Shown: positions 17,800 through 25,668 of the stretch, in pieces
Position numbering within the stretch: position 1 is the first letter of the stretch
How the letters are laid out: every line of letters starts with the position of its first letter
NCBI RefSeq assembly: GCF_039521325.1
Contig: NZ_BAAACD010000038.1
Origin: Clostridium_X cadaveris
GTDB lineage: Bacteria > Bacillota > Clostridia > Clostridiales > Clostridiaceae
Length of the DNA: 64,000 nucleotides
Reading direction: 5' to 3' (one strand)
Notes under the pieces: generated by a model
Seen by the model: the letters and a program-made list of their open reading frames with translations, nothing else
The model's database searches: none
Told to the model about the DNA's origin: nothing
Program-made: the position numbers and the translations under genes

Positions 17800-18120
17800 T
17801 TGAAGAATATAGCAATTATGGTTTGTAATAAAGTTACTTATGAATGTGCTGGAGTTGGGTGCTTCAAGGCTTTTAATGAAAAATCCAAAGCCTTTGAAAT
17901 TTATAAAAATGAAGATGTTAAACTTTGTGGTTTTTTTCACTGTAACGGTTGTGGAAAAGATTTGAATAAAGAACTAGATTATAAGATAAATCAACTTCAT
18001 AATCTAAATGTTGACACTGTACATATGGCTTTATGCATAGATGTGGAGTGCTCTAGATATTCAGATATAGAGGATTTTTTAAAAAACAATGGATTTACTG
18101 TAGTTAGGGGAAGTCATTAA
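17800..18120 (+). CDS. CGGC domain-containing protein
   Basis: The 106-residue protein has eight cysteines: CAGVGC near residue 17, FHCNGCGKD in the middle and CIDVEC toward the end. This is the pattern of the CGGC domain, a putative metal-binding family of unknown function common in clostridia. The start is TTG with AGGAGATGATGAA in front. It stands alone between a terminator and decayed sequence. The family assignment is firm; nothing more specific can be said. Confidence 0.85.
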   Translation: MKNIAIMVCNKVTYECAGVGCFKAFNEKSKAFEIYKNEDVKLCGFFHCNGCGKDLNKELDYKINQLHNLNVDTVHMALCIDVECSRYSDIEDFLKNNGFTVVRGSH

Positions 18121-18164
18121 TTATTTTAATAGTGAGTGCTTTTATTATTTATAAATTTAGTATA

Positions 18165-18352
18165 TTATTACAGTATATAATAATATTTCCTATAAAGAAT
18201 GTGTAGTTGTCGTTGATAAATATGGAATTATTCAAATGATGAGCAAGTTCTATAAAGAATTCATTGAATGTTATAATCCAGAAGTATACATTTGTAAAAT
18301 TCAATATAATGAAGCTTTTGAAAAAATAAAGTTGGCACGAAATTTGATGTAA
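18165..18352 (+). pseudogene. PAS-domain fragment of a sigma-54 regulator-like gene
   Basis: A frame without a usable start encodes CVVVVDKYGIIQMMSKFYKE, which is the start of a PAS domain as found in sigma-54-dependent activators of clostridia, and stops at 18352. The AAA+ and DNA-binding parts are absent. A TTGGCACG sequence at 18331 resembles a -24 element but lacks a GC at the -12 position. Confidence 0.5.
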
Positions 18353-18412
18353 ATGATATCAAAGAAAAGATTTAATGGGCTAGATCCTAAGCTTTAGATT
18401 AAAATTAAGGGG

Positions 18413-18481
18413 TTAAATGCTAGGTATATCATGGGATTATGTATAGTAGACTTATTAATAACAGGAGTAATAATATTTTGA
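18413..18481 (+). pseudogene. Possible C-terminal membrane helix fragment
   Basis: Twenty-two codons read LNARYIMGLCIVDLLITGVI and IF before a stop, a hydrophobic helix that looks like the end of a carrier. There is no start codon. It lies in the decayed zone before the dehydrogenase gene. Confidence 0.3.
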
Positions 18482-18525
18482 GCATTTTTGATACTAATAT
18501 AGATATTTTAAAGAAAGGTTAAGTG

Positions 18526-19467
18526 ATGACTATGAACATAAGAAACATAGCAGTTTTAGGAACTGGAACTATGGGGCATGGAATAGCATTGTTATCAGCT
18601 AAAGCAGGACTAAATGTAAAGATGTATGGAAGAAGTGATGAGAGCTTAGATAGAGGAATGAGCAGTATAATATCAAGTTTAAACAGGCTAACTATTCAAG
18701 GTACTTTTAGTGAAATGGAGTGCCAGGATATAATAAGCAGAATTAGAGGTGTTAAAACTCTTGAAGAAGCAGCTGATGGGGCAGATTTTATAATTGAATC
18801 TGTAGCAGAAAATTTAGAGCTTAAACAAGATATCTTTAGAAAATTAGATTTCTTGTGTACACCAGAAGTTATACTGGCAAGTAATACATCAGGACTTAGT
18901 CCAAGCGAAATTGCAAATGTTACTACACATCCTGAGAGAGTAGTAATAGCACATTTTTGGAACCCACCTCAATTAATACCACTAGTAGAGGTAGTGCCAG
19001 GGGAAAAAACAAGTAAGGAAACTGTGGATATAACATCGGAATGGATTGATTTCATAGGAAAAAAATCAGTTAAGATGGAAAAGGAATGCTTAGGCTTCAT
19101 AGGTAATAGATTGCAACTTGCCCTTCTTAGGGAAGCGATGTATATAGTAGAGCAGGGGTGGGCAAAACCGGAAGAAGTGGATAAGGCTATGGAATATGGA
19201 CATGGCAGAAGGCTTTCAGTTACAGGACCTTTATGTAGTGCAGATTTAGGAGGATTAGATATATTTAATAATATTTCTTCGTATTTGTTTAAAGACTTGT
19301 GCAATTATACAGAACCATCAGCACTTTTAAATGAAAAAGTTAAGGAAAGCAAGCTTGGAACAAAGTCGGGAGAAGGTTTTTATAAATGGACAAAAGAAGA
19401 TATCGAAAGTAAGCAAAAGGAAAGAACAGAAGTTTTATTATATTTTCTAGATAGGGACAAGAAGTAA
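18526..19467 (+). CDS. 3-hydroxyacyl-CoA dehydrogenase, single-domain type
   Basis: The 313-residue protein has an N-terminal Rossmann fold (VLGTGTMGHGIA), IIESVAENLELKQ, the SNTSGLSPSEIA segment and the HFWNPP motif containing the catalytic His, then a helical C-terminal domain (FIGNRLQLALLREA). It should oxidise (S)-3-hydroxyacyl-CoA with NAD. It is not the usual crt-bcd-etf-hbd butyrate operon member: its neighbours are remnants of a PAS regulator and a CoA-transferase, which suggests a specialised CoA pathway now mostly lost. ATG 18526 has AAAGG seven bases before it; GTG 18523 is an alternative. Confidence 0.88.
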   Translation: MTMNIRNIAVLGTGTMGHGIALLSAKAGLNVKMYGRSDESLDRGMSSIISSLNRLTIQGTFSEMECQDIISRIRGVKTLEEAADGADFIIESVAENLELKQDIFRKLDFLCTPEVILASNTSGLSPSEIANVTTHPERVVIAHFWNPPQLIPLVEVVPGEKTSKETVDITSEWIDFIGKKSVKMEKECLGFIGNRLQLALLREAMYIVEQGWAKPEEVDKAMEYGHGRRLSVTGPLCSADLGGLDIFNNISSYLFKDLCNYTEPSALLNEKVKESKLGTKSGEGFYKWTKEDIESKQKERTEVLLYFLDRDKK

Positions 19468-19523
19468 TTAAATTATAAATTTTATAAAGTAAAATATTAT
19501 AGTATTTATTGGAAGAGAGTAAA

Positions 19524-19681
19524 ATGAAATCTAAAATTGTGAGTTTAGAAAATATGGAATCCCAAATAACTTGACATTAATATATGCTACGGGAAAACCA
19601 GGAACTACATCTAAAGTAGGACTTAATACTTTTGTAGATCCAAGACTTGACGGAGGGAAATTAAATTTTGCTGGCAGTTAA
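19524..19681 (+). pseudogene. Remnant of propionate/acetate CoA-transferase gene
   Basis: An ATG with a weak SD (GGAAGAG) begins MKSKIVSLENMESQIT, the typical first residues of Pct-like CoA-transferases, and stops. Another frame carries NLTLIYATGKPG and then GLNTFVDPRLDGGKLN, two conserved segments of the same family that are normally separated by about 60 residues. Internal deletions and frameshifts have destroyed the gene. It directly follows the dehydrogenase gene, so the two were probably one operon. Confidence 0.65.
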
Positions 19682-19702
19682 GATAACTGCCAGCTTTTTT
19701 TA
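19671..19702 (+). terminator. Terminator after CoA-transferase remnant
   Basis: CTGGCAGTTA and TAACTGCCAG form a 10-bp stem followed by CTTTTTTT. Confidence 0.88.
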
Positions 19703-19736
19703 TAAGTAAAATAAAGTTATAAGCTGTTAAAAAATC

Positions 19737-19919
19737 CTATTTATATTTTTCTATTAATGCTTCAACCTTTTTTTTACACCTAGCTCCATGACAGGCTCCA
19801 CCAGTAGCCCCTGTTTTTTCTCTAACAGCATCTACTGTAGTAGCTCCTTCTTTTATAGCATTTATTATTGTATCTTCATCTACTTGATTGCATATACATA
19901 TTATTTTATCGTTACTCAT
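19737..19919 (-). CDS. BFD-like [2Fe-2S] small protein
   Basis: The 60-residue protein is almost entirely a bacterioferritin-associated-ferredoxin-like domain. The four cysteine ligands are seen as CICN near residue 8 and ACHGARC near residue 43, separated by the helical VREKTGATGG region. It probably carries electrons or is an Fe-S partner of a redox enzyme. AGGAG precedes the ATG. It is the last gene of a minus-strand cluster with a DUF1540 protein and reverse rubrerythrin, which suggests an oxygen or peroxide defence context. Confidence 0.88.
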   Translation of the reverse strand: MSNDKIICICNQVDEDTIINAIKEGATTVDAVREKTGATGGACHGARCKKKVEALIEKYK

Positions 19920-19928
19920 ATTTGTCTC

Positions 19929-20246
19929 CTATCTTGACTTAAAAGTCTTGCATGATGTTTCTGTATATATAGTTGCATTATTTCCTGAAACAGAAATGTA
20001 ATCAGCGCTGCATAATTTATTTTCATTGTAAATGCAGTTTTCAGCTTCACATATTAAAGCATCACAGCAGCCGGTTGAATTTGTATTATTAGTTAAATTA
20101 GAATAAGTATCTTTATTCAAGAAAGAACCGCAACATGTGTCACATGAACTTTCTGAACCTTTACCTCCTATGTTTACACGATTTGAATAACAAACTCCTT
20201 TGTTATTATGGGAACATATAGATACATCACAGTTTATTTTATTCAT
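19929..20246 (-). CDS. Tandem DUF1540 cysteine-rich protein
   Basis: The 105-residue protein holds two DUF1540 units: CDVSICSHNNKGVCYSNRV with a following CDTCC, and CEAENCIYNENKLCSADYI with a closing CKTF. A linker rich in Asn and Thr joins them. The domain is likely metal-binding, with unknown function. AGGAGG lies in front of the ATG. It starts 18 bases after the reverse rubrerythrin gene and ends 9 bases before the BFD gene, so the three are probably co-transcribed. Its role is inferred only from neighbours. Confidence 0.88.
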   Translation of the reverse strand: MNKINCDVSICSHNNKGVCYSNRVNIGGKGSESSCDTCCGSFLNKDTYSNLTNNTNSTGCCDALICEAENCIYNENKLCSADYISVSGNNATIYTETSCKTFKSR

Positions 20247-20264
20247 GTTTTCTCCTCCTAATTG

Positions 20265-20810
20265 TTATTTAGAAAAATATCTGTCTAATAGACCTTTAAA
20301 GGCTCTTCCGTGCCTTGCTTCATCTTTGCACATTTCATGAACTGTATCATGAATGGCGTCTAAATTGTTTTTCTTAGCTAGAGAAGCTAATTGTTTTTTA
20401 CCTGCACAGGCACCATATTCTGCCTCAACTCTTGCTGATAAATTGGATTTAGTATCGGCTACTACCACTTCTCCAAGGATTTCTGCAAATTTAGAAGCGT
20501 GTTCTGCTTCTTCATAAGCAATTCGAGTGTAAGCTTCACCAACTTCAGGATATCCTTCTCTGTCAGCTTGACGAGCCATAGCTAAATACATGCCAACCTC
20601 TGTGCATTCACCCATAAAGTTAGCTCTTAATCCTTCTAATATTTCGGAATCAAGATCTTTGGAAATCCCGATTCTATGCTCATCTGCCCAAATAACATCT
20701 TCTTTTATTTCCTCAAACTTATCTGCTCCAACTTTGCATATAGGACAGATTTCTGGAGGAGTATCTCCTTCATGTATATAACCACATACTGTACAAACAA
20801 ATTTTTTCAT
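20265..20810 (-). CDS. Reverse rubrerythrin (NADH peroxidase component)
   Basis: The 181-residue protein has the rubredoxin domain first (CTVCGYIHEG, then CPICKVG) and the diiron four-helix domain second (EYxx-type helices with AYEEAEHAS and DEARHG). This order is opposite to ordinary rubrerythrin and defines the reverse rubrerythrins of clostridia, which reduce hydrogen peroxide, and oxygen with partner proteins, in the cytoplasm. AAAGGAGAG lies before the ATG. In relatives such genes are strongly induced by oxygen through PerR; I did not find a convincing Per box in the leader. Confidence 0.92.
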   Translation of the reverse strand: MKKFVCTVCGYIHEGDTPPEICPICKVGADKFEEIKEDVIWADEHRIGISKDLDSEILEGLRANFMGECTEVGMYLAMARQADREGYPEVGEAYTRIAYEEAEHASKFAEILGEVVVADTKSNLSARVEAEYGACAGKKQLASLAKKNNLDAIHDTVHEMCKDEARHGRAFKGLLDRYFSK

Positions 20811-21025
20811 ACTATCTCTCCTTTTAATATAAATGTAATCTTATATAAATTTATTGTTTGAATAAAGAGAGATTTTATTCATTATACTGAATAAGTATTA
20901 GATATATTGACTTTTGAAGTAATTTCCTGTAATGTAATTATGTATAATATTATGAGATGTAAGGGGATGTCTCAACGACATTACAAGTAAAACGAAATGT
21001 TTATTGACAGAGGGGGAGAATTATA

Positions 21026-21106
21026 ATGAACATAACAGTTTGGATAGCTATAGTTCTTATTATAAACTCAGTATTTTTGCTATATAATGCAATAAAAGAT
21101 AAGTAA
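21026..21106 (+). CDS. 26-residue single-helix membrane peptide
   Basis: The ORF reads MNITVWIAIVLIINSVFLLY followed by a short polar tail ending KDK. It has a strong SD (AGGGGGAG) at correct spacing, one hydrophobic helix and positive charge at the end, and it is followed within 10 bases by a terminator hairpin. This layout is what an expressed micropeptide gene would show. No function is recognised; it may be a regulator or subunit of a membrane complex. Confidence 0.6.
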   Translation: MNITVWIAIVLIINSVFLLYNAIKDK

Positions 21107-21112
21107 ATGGTT

Positions 21113-21150
21113 TTGGGACGCTTTGATGATAATTGAGGTGTCTTTTTATG
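21113..21150 (+). terminator. Terminator after micropeptide gene
   Basis: GGGACGCTTTGAT pairs with ATTGAGGTGTCTT through several G-U pairs, then a T-run. Confidence 0.65.
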
Positions 21151-21260
21151 TATAGATTTAATAAAACTTCATAATGTTGTAATTGATTGATAGATATTAT
21201 ATAATAAATTCATTATGGGATTAGAGGTAAAGTTAAATTTTTAAGGAAGGGAATCATTAA

Positions 21261-21947
21261 ATGGGTAGAAATGATAAGCCGCTTACAAAGGTTATCGCTG
21301 ATGAAATTATACAACTTATCAAAGATAACCATATGGAACCGGGGGATCGTCTTAAGAATGAATATGAATTAGCTCAGGACTTGAGTGTGGGACGTGGTAC
21401 TGTACGTGAAGCTATTAAAATATTGGTATCACGTAATATTTTAGAGGTACGTCAAGGTGCAGGTACTTTTGTATCATCTAAAAATGGTATTCCAGAAGAT
21501 CCTCTTGGATTGACATTTATAAAAAACGATGGGTCATTGATGCTTGATGTTCTTGATGTAAGATTAATTATAGAGCCAGAAATTGCAGCTATGGCTGCAT
21601 TAAATGCTAGCCCTAGACAACTAGAACGATTGATTAAACAATGTGATATAGTTGAAAAGCTAATTATAAATGATGAGGAGTATCAAGAAGCTGATGCTTT
21701 ATTTCATCAGAGAATCGCTGAATGTAGCGCAAATAAAGTAGTAAATAAGCTAATTCCAGTGATTAATTCTTCAGTAGAACTGAATATCACATGGACAAAG
21801 GATCAATATAAAAAAATGACTATAATTGAACATCGCTCAATTGTTAGAGCTATTGAAAGAAAAGATAGTAATGGGGCTAAGTATGCAATGATTACGCATT
21901 TGAATACTAGTCGCAAGGAAGTTATGGGAAATAAAAAAGAGAATTAA
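21261..21947 (+). CDS. GntR/FadR-family regulator of the sugar-acid operon
   Basis: The 228-residue protein has an N-terminal winged helix (LSVGRGTVREAIKILVSRNILEVRQGAGTFV) and a C-terminal all-helical FCD ligand domain with metal-binding positions (Asp near DVRLIIEPE, His in FHQRIAE and ITHL). FCD regulators of this type usually answer to uronates or related acids. It is transcribed alone, ends in a strong terminator, and lies 0.8 kb before the TRAP transporter operon across one opposing gene. ATCATATGAT-type palindromes before dctP are its likely binding sites. It most likely represses, and inducer release would open the operon. Confidence 0.88.
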   Translation: MGRNDKPLTKVIADEIIQLIKDNHMEPGDRLKNEYELAQDLSVGRGTVREAIKILVSRNILEVRQGAGTFVSSKNGIPEDPLGLTFIKNDGSLMLDVLDVRLIIEPEIAAMAALNASPRQLERLIKQCDIVEKLIINDEEYQEADALFHQRIAECSANKVVNKLIPVINSSVELNITWTKDQYKKMTIIEHRSIVRAIERKDSNGAKYAMITHLNTSRKEVMGNKKEN

Positions 21948-21966
21948 GTATATTTAGGATTTATAT

Positions 21967-22018
21967 AAAAAAGACTTAGGTTTATAGAGTGACGCTAAAA
22001 CCTAAGTCTTTTTTTAAT
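21967..22018. terminator. Bidirectional terminator between GntR and HIT genes
   Basis: AAAAAGACTTAGGTTT and AAACCTAAGTCTTTTT form a long perfect stem with T-runs on both strands, serving the two convergent genes. Confidence 0.92.
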
Positions 22019-22436
22019 TAAGTGCATTTCTTATTAATTCAATTCTCTTAGAAAACTCACTGTCATCAAGATATACTTTAAAATCCGTATCTGTAAAAGG
22101 ACTACCCCAATCGAAGTTGTCCTTTTTCTTTGGAACTATATGTACATGAAAATGAGATACTAAGTCGCCGTATACAGCATAATTAATTTTATCTGCATTG
22201 AACAAATTATAGAGCGCTTTTGCAACTTTGGATACAACACTCATATAAATGTTAAGTTTATCCATAGGAATGCTAAATATCTCTTCATAATGCTCGTCTA
22301 AAGCGACGACGCAACGCCCAGGATATTTTTGATCCTTAAAAAGATATATATCTGCACACTCAATGGTGCAAATTTTTGTCATTAAACTTACAAGTCTAAG
22401 GTCTTTTGTACAATAGAAACAATTTTCTTTATCCAT
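22014..22436 (-). CDS. HIT family hydrolase
   Basis: The 140-residue protein has the histidine triad motif as FHVHIVPKK near residue 100, plus an N-terminal CFYC pair followed by the beta strands of the HIT fold. Members hydrolyse nucleoside phosphoramidates or dinucleoside polyphosphates. AGGAGG stands seven bases before the ATG. It is divergent from the TRAP operon and reads toward the GntR gene; no functional link to sugar acids is evident. Confidence 0.88.
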   Translation of the reverse strand: MDKENCFYCTKDLRLVSLMTKICTIECADIYLFKDQKYPGRCVVALDEHYEEIFSIPMDKLNIYMSVVSKVAKALYNLFNADKINYAVYGDLVSHFHVHIVPKKKDNFDWGSPFTDTDFKVYLDDSEFSKRIELIRNALN

Positions 22437-22475
22437 AAAACACCTCCTGCTAGTAATTTTTGATGTTGATTATTT

Positions 22476-22721
22476 ATGATGTATTAAATGGGATTTTAGA
22501 TAAAGCATATAATTTTAATTGAAATACATCATATGACTTTTGGAAATAAAACACTTTTTAAAGCATATAATCATATATACATCATATGAATATTGTATTA
22601 TAAAGATGTTTGAAATGCAAATAAAACGTTTAAAGTATATTTTTCGTCATAAAATTGCTAAAGGTATTGACAAAAAACGTGAATATGGTAAATTATAAGT
22701 ATAAAATAAATCATATGATTT
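22476..22721 (+). promoter_or_regulatory. Repeated operator array before the TRAP operon
   Basis: ATACATCATATGA occurs at 22524-22536 and 22577-22589 (53 bp apart), an inverted ATGATGTAT lies at 22477-22485, AAAGCATATAAT occurs at 22502 and 22560, and a perfect palindrome AAATCATATGATTT lies at 22708-22721, over or just after the transcription start. The shared core is ATCATATGA. These look like multiple sites for the nearby GntR regulator. Confidence 0.7.
22667..22695 (+). promoter_or_regulatory. Sigma-A promoter of the sugar-acid operon
   Basis: TTGACA is followed after 16-17 bp by a TAAATT-like -10. The palindrome at 22708 would lie over the initial transcribed bases, well placed for repression. 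Confidence 0.65.
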
Positions 22722-22761
22722 TTATAAAAGTAATACGATGTTTTGTTAAGGAGGAAACAAT

Positions 22762-23784
22762 ATGCAAATATTAAAAAAAACAGGTAAACGTATCTTTGCT
22801 TTAGCTGTTTCTGTAATGATGATGTTTACTGCTGTTGGTTGTGGAGTATCGACCAGTGGTAAAAGTGACAAAGTAGTATTTCGTATGGCTATTGTAGATG
22901 GAGAAACATCTCCGATTTACAAAGGAGCAAAAGCTATGGCTGATAAAGTATTCGAGAAAACAGATGGAAAAGTTGAAATCGTTGTTGTAACTGGAGGAGC
23001 ATTAGGAGATGAACGTGGTTCTGTAGAGTTAGCTATGCAAGGTGATTTAGACATTGCATCTGCTGCTAACTCTGTTTTAACTAACTGGATTCCGGAGATG
23101 GATATATTAGACCAAGCTTATTTATGGACCAATAAAGATCAAGCTCATGCTGCTGTGGATGGAGAGTTAGGAGATTTAATTGATAAGGCTGCAGAGGAAA
23201 AGTTGGGGGTTCATGTTATAGGATATTTAGAATCAGGATTTAGAGATACATTTGCAAAGAAACCAATTGAAAATGTAGACGATTTTAAAGGTGTAAAGAT
23301 TCGTACAATGCAAAATAAATATCATATGGCAGCATTTCAGTCATTTGGAGCTATGCCAACAGCTATGGCGTACAATGAGGTCTTTACAGCACTTCAACAA
23401 GGTACTATAGATGCTTGTGAAAATGCTGTAAGTAATTGTTTATCAAATGGATATTATGAAGTTACGAAACATGTCACATTTACACATCATGCATTTACAT
23501 ATATTCCAGTTTTGATGTCTGATAAGGCTTGGAATAAAATTCCTGAAGATTTAAGAGATGAATTTATAGAGGGCTGCAAAGAAGGATACGTTGAGCAGAG
23601 AAGATTCCTTGATGAAGCAAATGAAGATGCTATAAAGCAGCTTAAAGAAAAAGGTGTAGAATTCAATGAAATCGATACAAAAGTTTTTAAGGAATGTTAT
23701 CAGAAGTCTGCAAAAGAAAAAGGATTTACATTTAATCCAGAATGGCAGGCTGCAGTAGATAAGGCTATCTCAGAAAATCCATAG
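22762..23784 (+). CDS. dctP: TRAP transporter substrate-binding lipoprotein (DctP family)
   Basis: The 340-residue lipoprotein has a signal with AVGC at Cys27. The mature part shows DctP-family features: GDLDIASAANS, the FKGVKIRTMQN segment with the Arg that binds the substrate carboxylate, and the YNEVFTALQQGTIDACEN signature. It captures an organic or sugar acid outside the cell for the two membrane subunits encoded next. The AAGGAGG site lies before the ATG. The genes downstream suggest a hexuronate or its keto-derivative as substrate. Confidence 0.93.
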   Translation: MQILKKTGKRIFALAVSVMMMFTAVGCGVSTSGKSDKVVFRMAIVDGETSPIYKGAKAMADKVFEKTDGKVEIVVVTGGALGDERGSVELAMQGDLDIASAANSVLTNWIPEMDILDQAYLWTNKDQAHAAVDGELGDLIDKAAEEKLGVHVIGYLESGFRDTFAKKPIENVDDFKGVKIRTMQNKYHMAAFQSFGAMPTAMAYNEVFTALQQGTIDACENAVSNCLSNGYYEVTKHVTFTHHAFTYIPVLMSDKAWNKIPEDLRDEFIEGCKEGYVEQRRFLDEANEDAIKQLKEKGVEFNEIDTKVFKECYQKSAKEKGFTFNPEWQAAVDKAISENP

Positions 23785-23796
23785 GGGGGATTAATA

Positions 23797-24303
23797 GTGA
23801 AAAAATTTATAAAAGCATTAACTAATATAGAAAATGTAATTATGGTTGCTACTTTTGCAACAATGGTTATGTGCTCTTTTGCACAAGTTGTAAATCGTAA
23901 TATTTTTAAACTTCCGATTTCTTGGTTTGATGAAGCATCTACTTATTGTATGATTTATATGGCTCTTATAGGAACGGAACTAGGATTAAGAGATGGAACC
24001 CAAATAGCTGTAACAGCTCTTGTAGATAAATTAAAGGGAAAAACAAAACAAATAGTAGAGGTTTTTGCTAAAGTTGTAGTTTTAATATTCTCGTCTACTA
24101 TATTAATATCAGCGGTTAAAATGGTAGGAAAACAAATAGAAACAGGACAAACTTCAGCAGCACTTGGATTACCCATGGCGGTTCCTTATGCAGCTCTTGT
24201 CATAAGCTTTGTTATGATCGTTTTAGTTCAAGCTGTAACAACATTTGAAATGATAGTAAATATGTTTAAAGGAAAATCTATAGATATGGAGGTGCAAAAA
24301 TAA
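23797..24303 (+). CDS. dctQ: TRAP transporter small permease (DctQ family)
   Basis: The 168-residue protein has four membrane helices and the DctQ signatures NRNIFKLPISWFDEAS near residue 33 and GTELGLRDGTQIAV. The start is GTG with GGGGGGA in front, 12 bases after dctP. Its stop overlaps the start of dctM by one base, so the membrane pair is translationally coupled. Confidence 0.92.
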   Translation: MKKFIKALTNIENVIMVATFATMVMCSFAQVVNRNIFKLPISWFDEASTYCMIYMALIGTELGLRDGTQIAVTALVDKLKGKTKQIVEVFAKVVVLIFSSTILISAVKMVGKQIETGQTSAALGLPMAVPYAALVISFVMIVLVQAVTTFEMIVNMFKGKSIDMEVQK

Positions 24304-25583
24304 TGACAGCAGCATTATTATTATTCGGATCTATGGCATTATTTCTAGTTATAGGAGTGCCTATAGCATTTGCACTTGGGGCTTCAGTGTGGACAACCAT
24401 AGTATTTAGCCCAGACTTTACAGTTACAACTGGTATTATTGCACAAAGAATTTTTGGAGGATTAGAGTCTACATCTATTATGGCAATACCATTTTTTATT
24501 CTTGCTGGAAATCTTATGACCAAAGGTGGAATATCAAAAAGACTTGTAGACTTTGCAAATAGCATAGTTGGAGGTATAAGAGGAGGTATGGCTCTTGCTC
24601 TTGTTTTATCAAGTGCATTCTTTGCTGCGCTTTCAGGTTCGGCTCCTGCTACTGTTATAGCAATTGGTTCAATGCTTTATCCTGAAATGATAAAGATGGG
24701 ATATCCAAAGGATCGTACAGCAGGATTATTAGTTGTTTCAGGAGGGCTTGGACCTATTATTCCTCCTAGCATAATAATGGTTGTATATGCCACAATAACG
24801 GGAGCATCTATAGGTAGCATGTTTACTTCAGGGATGTTTATAGGCATAGTTATAATGTTAACTTTAATGCTAGTAGTTCTAGTTCTTGCAAATAAGGAAA
24901 AATGGCCAAAAGCAGAAAAGAGACCTACACTTAAAGAATTTGGAGAAACTTTTGTAAAAGCTATACCAGCTATATTACTACCAGTAATCATCTTGGGAGG
25001 TATATATTCAGGACTTTTAACACCAACTGAATCAGCAGCAGTTGCTGTTGTATGGGCACTAGTTGCAGGTATGTTTATATACAAGGAAGTTAATATAAAA
25101 GATCTTATTCCCATATTTTTAGATTCAGCTAAAGGGTCAGCAATGATTCTCTTCATAATAGCGACATCAACTGCATTTTCATGGATTTTTGCTTACTCTG
25201 GAATTTCAGGAGAGCTAGTACACTTTATAGTTGGACTAAACTTAAGCAAGACATTATTCTGTTTTGTTGTTGCAATTGTACTACTGATTTTTGGTACTTT
25301 TTTAGAAGGTATAGCAACATGTGTACTTATGGTTCCAATCCTTTGGCCAGTTGCAAAGAGCCTTGGAGTAGATCCAATTCATTTTGGAATGATAGTTTGC
25401 CTTTCAAACGTAATAGGTACTATGACACCTCCGGTAGCTGTAAATATTTTTTCAGCAGCGTCAGTAACAAAACTTAAAATGGGCGAAATTGCTAAAGGTC
25501 AGTTGGCTTTCTTTGTAGGTTATGTAGTAGTGTTTTTAGCAGTAGTATTTTTCCCAGCATTAAGTATGCTTTTGGTTAAGTAG
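24303..25583 (+). CDS. dctM: TRAP transporter large permease (DctM family)
   Basis: The 426-residue protein has about twelve helices and conserved motifs of the large TRAP subunit: IPFFILAGNLMTKGGIS, SGSAPATVIAIG, GGLGPIIPPSI and GTMTPPVAVNIF. It is the sodium-coupled translocation channel. The length is normal. The next gene starts after about 85 bp without an obvious terminator, which makes the catabolic genes part of the same transcript. Confidence 0.93.
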   Translation: MTAALLLFGSMALFLVIGVPIAFALGASVWTTIVFSPDFTVTTGIIAQRIFGGLESTSIMAIPFFILAGNLMTKGGISKRLVDFANSIVGGIRGGMALALVLSSAFFAALSGSAPATVIAIGSMLYPEMIKMGYPKDRTAGLLVVSGGLGPIIPPSIIMVVYATITGASIGSMFTSGMFIGIVIMLTLMLVVLVLANKEKWPKAEKRPTLKEFGETFVKAIPAILLPVIILGGIYSGLLTPTESAAVAVVWALVAGMFIYKEVNIKDLIPIFLDSAKGSAMILFIIATSTAFSWIFAYSGISGELVHFIVGLNLSKTLFCFVVAIVLLIFGTFLEGIATCVLMVPILWPVAKSLGVDPIHFGMIVCLSNVIGTMTPPVAVNIFSAASVTKLKMGEIAKGQLAFFVGYVVVFLAVVFFPALSMLLVK

Positions 25584-25668
25584 ATAATAAAAAAAGATTA
25601 ATTAAATAAAATTAAAAATTATAAGTTGAGTTTTGAAAATAGAAATAATATATAGGAGAATAGGAAGA

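Noticed and set aside
18331..18347. TTGGCACG as a working sigma-54 promoter for the dehydrogenase
   Set aside because: The -12 part reads TTGA instead of TTGC and the element lies within a decayed PAS coding fragment.
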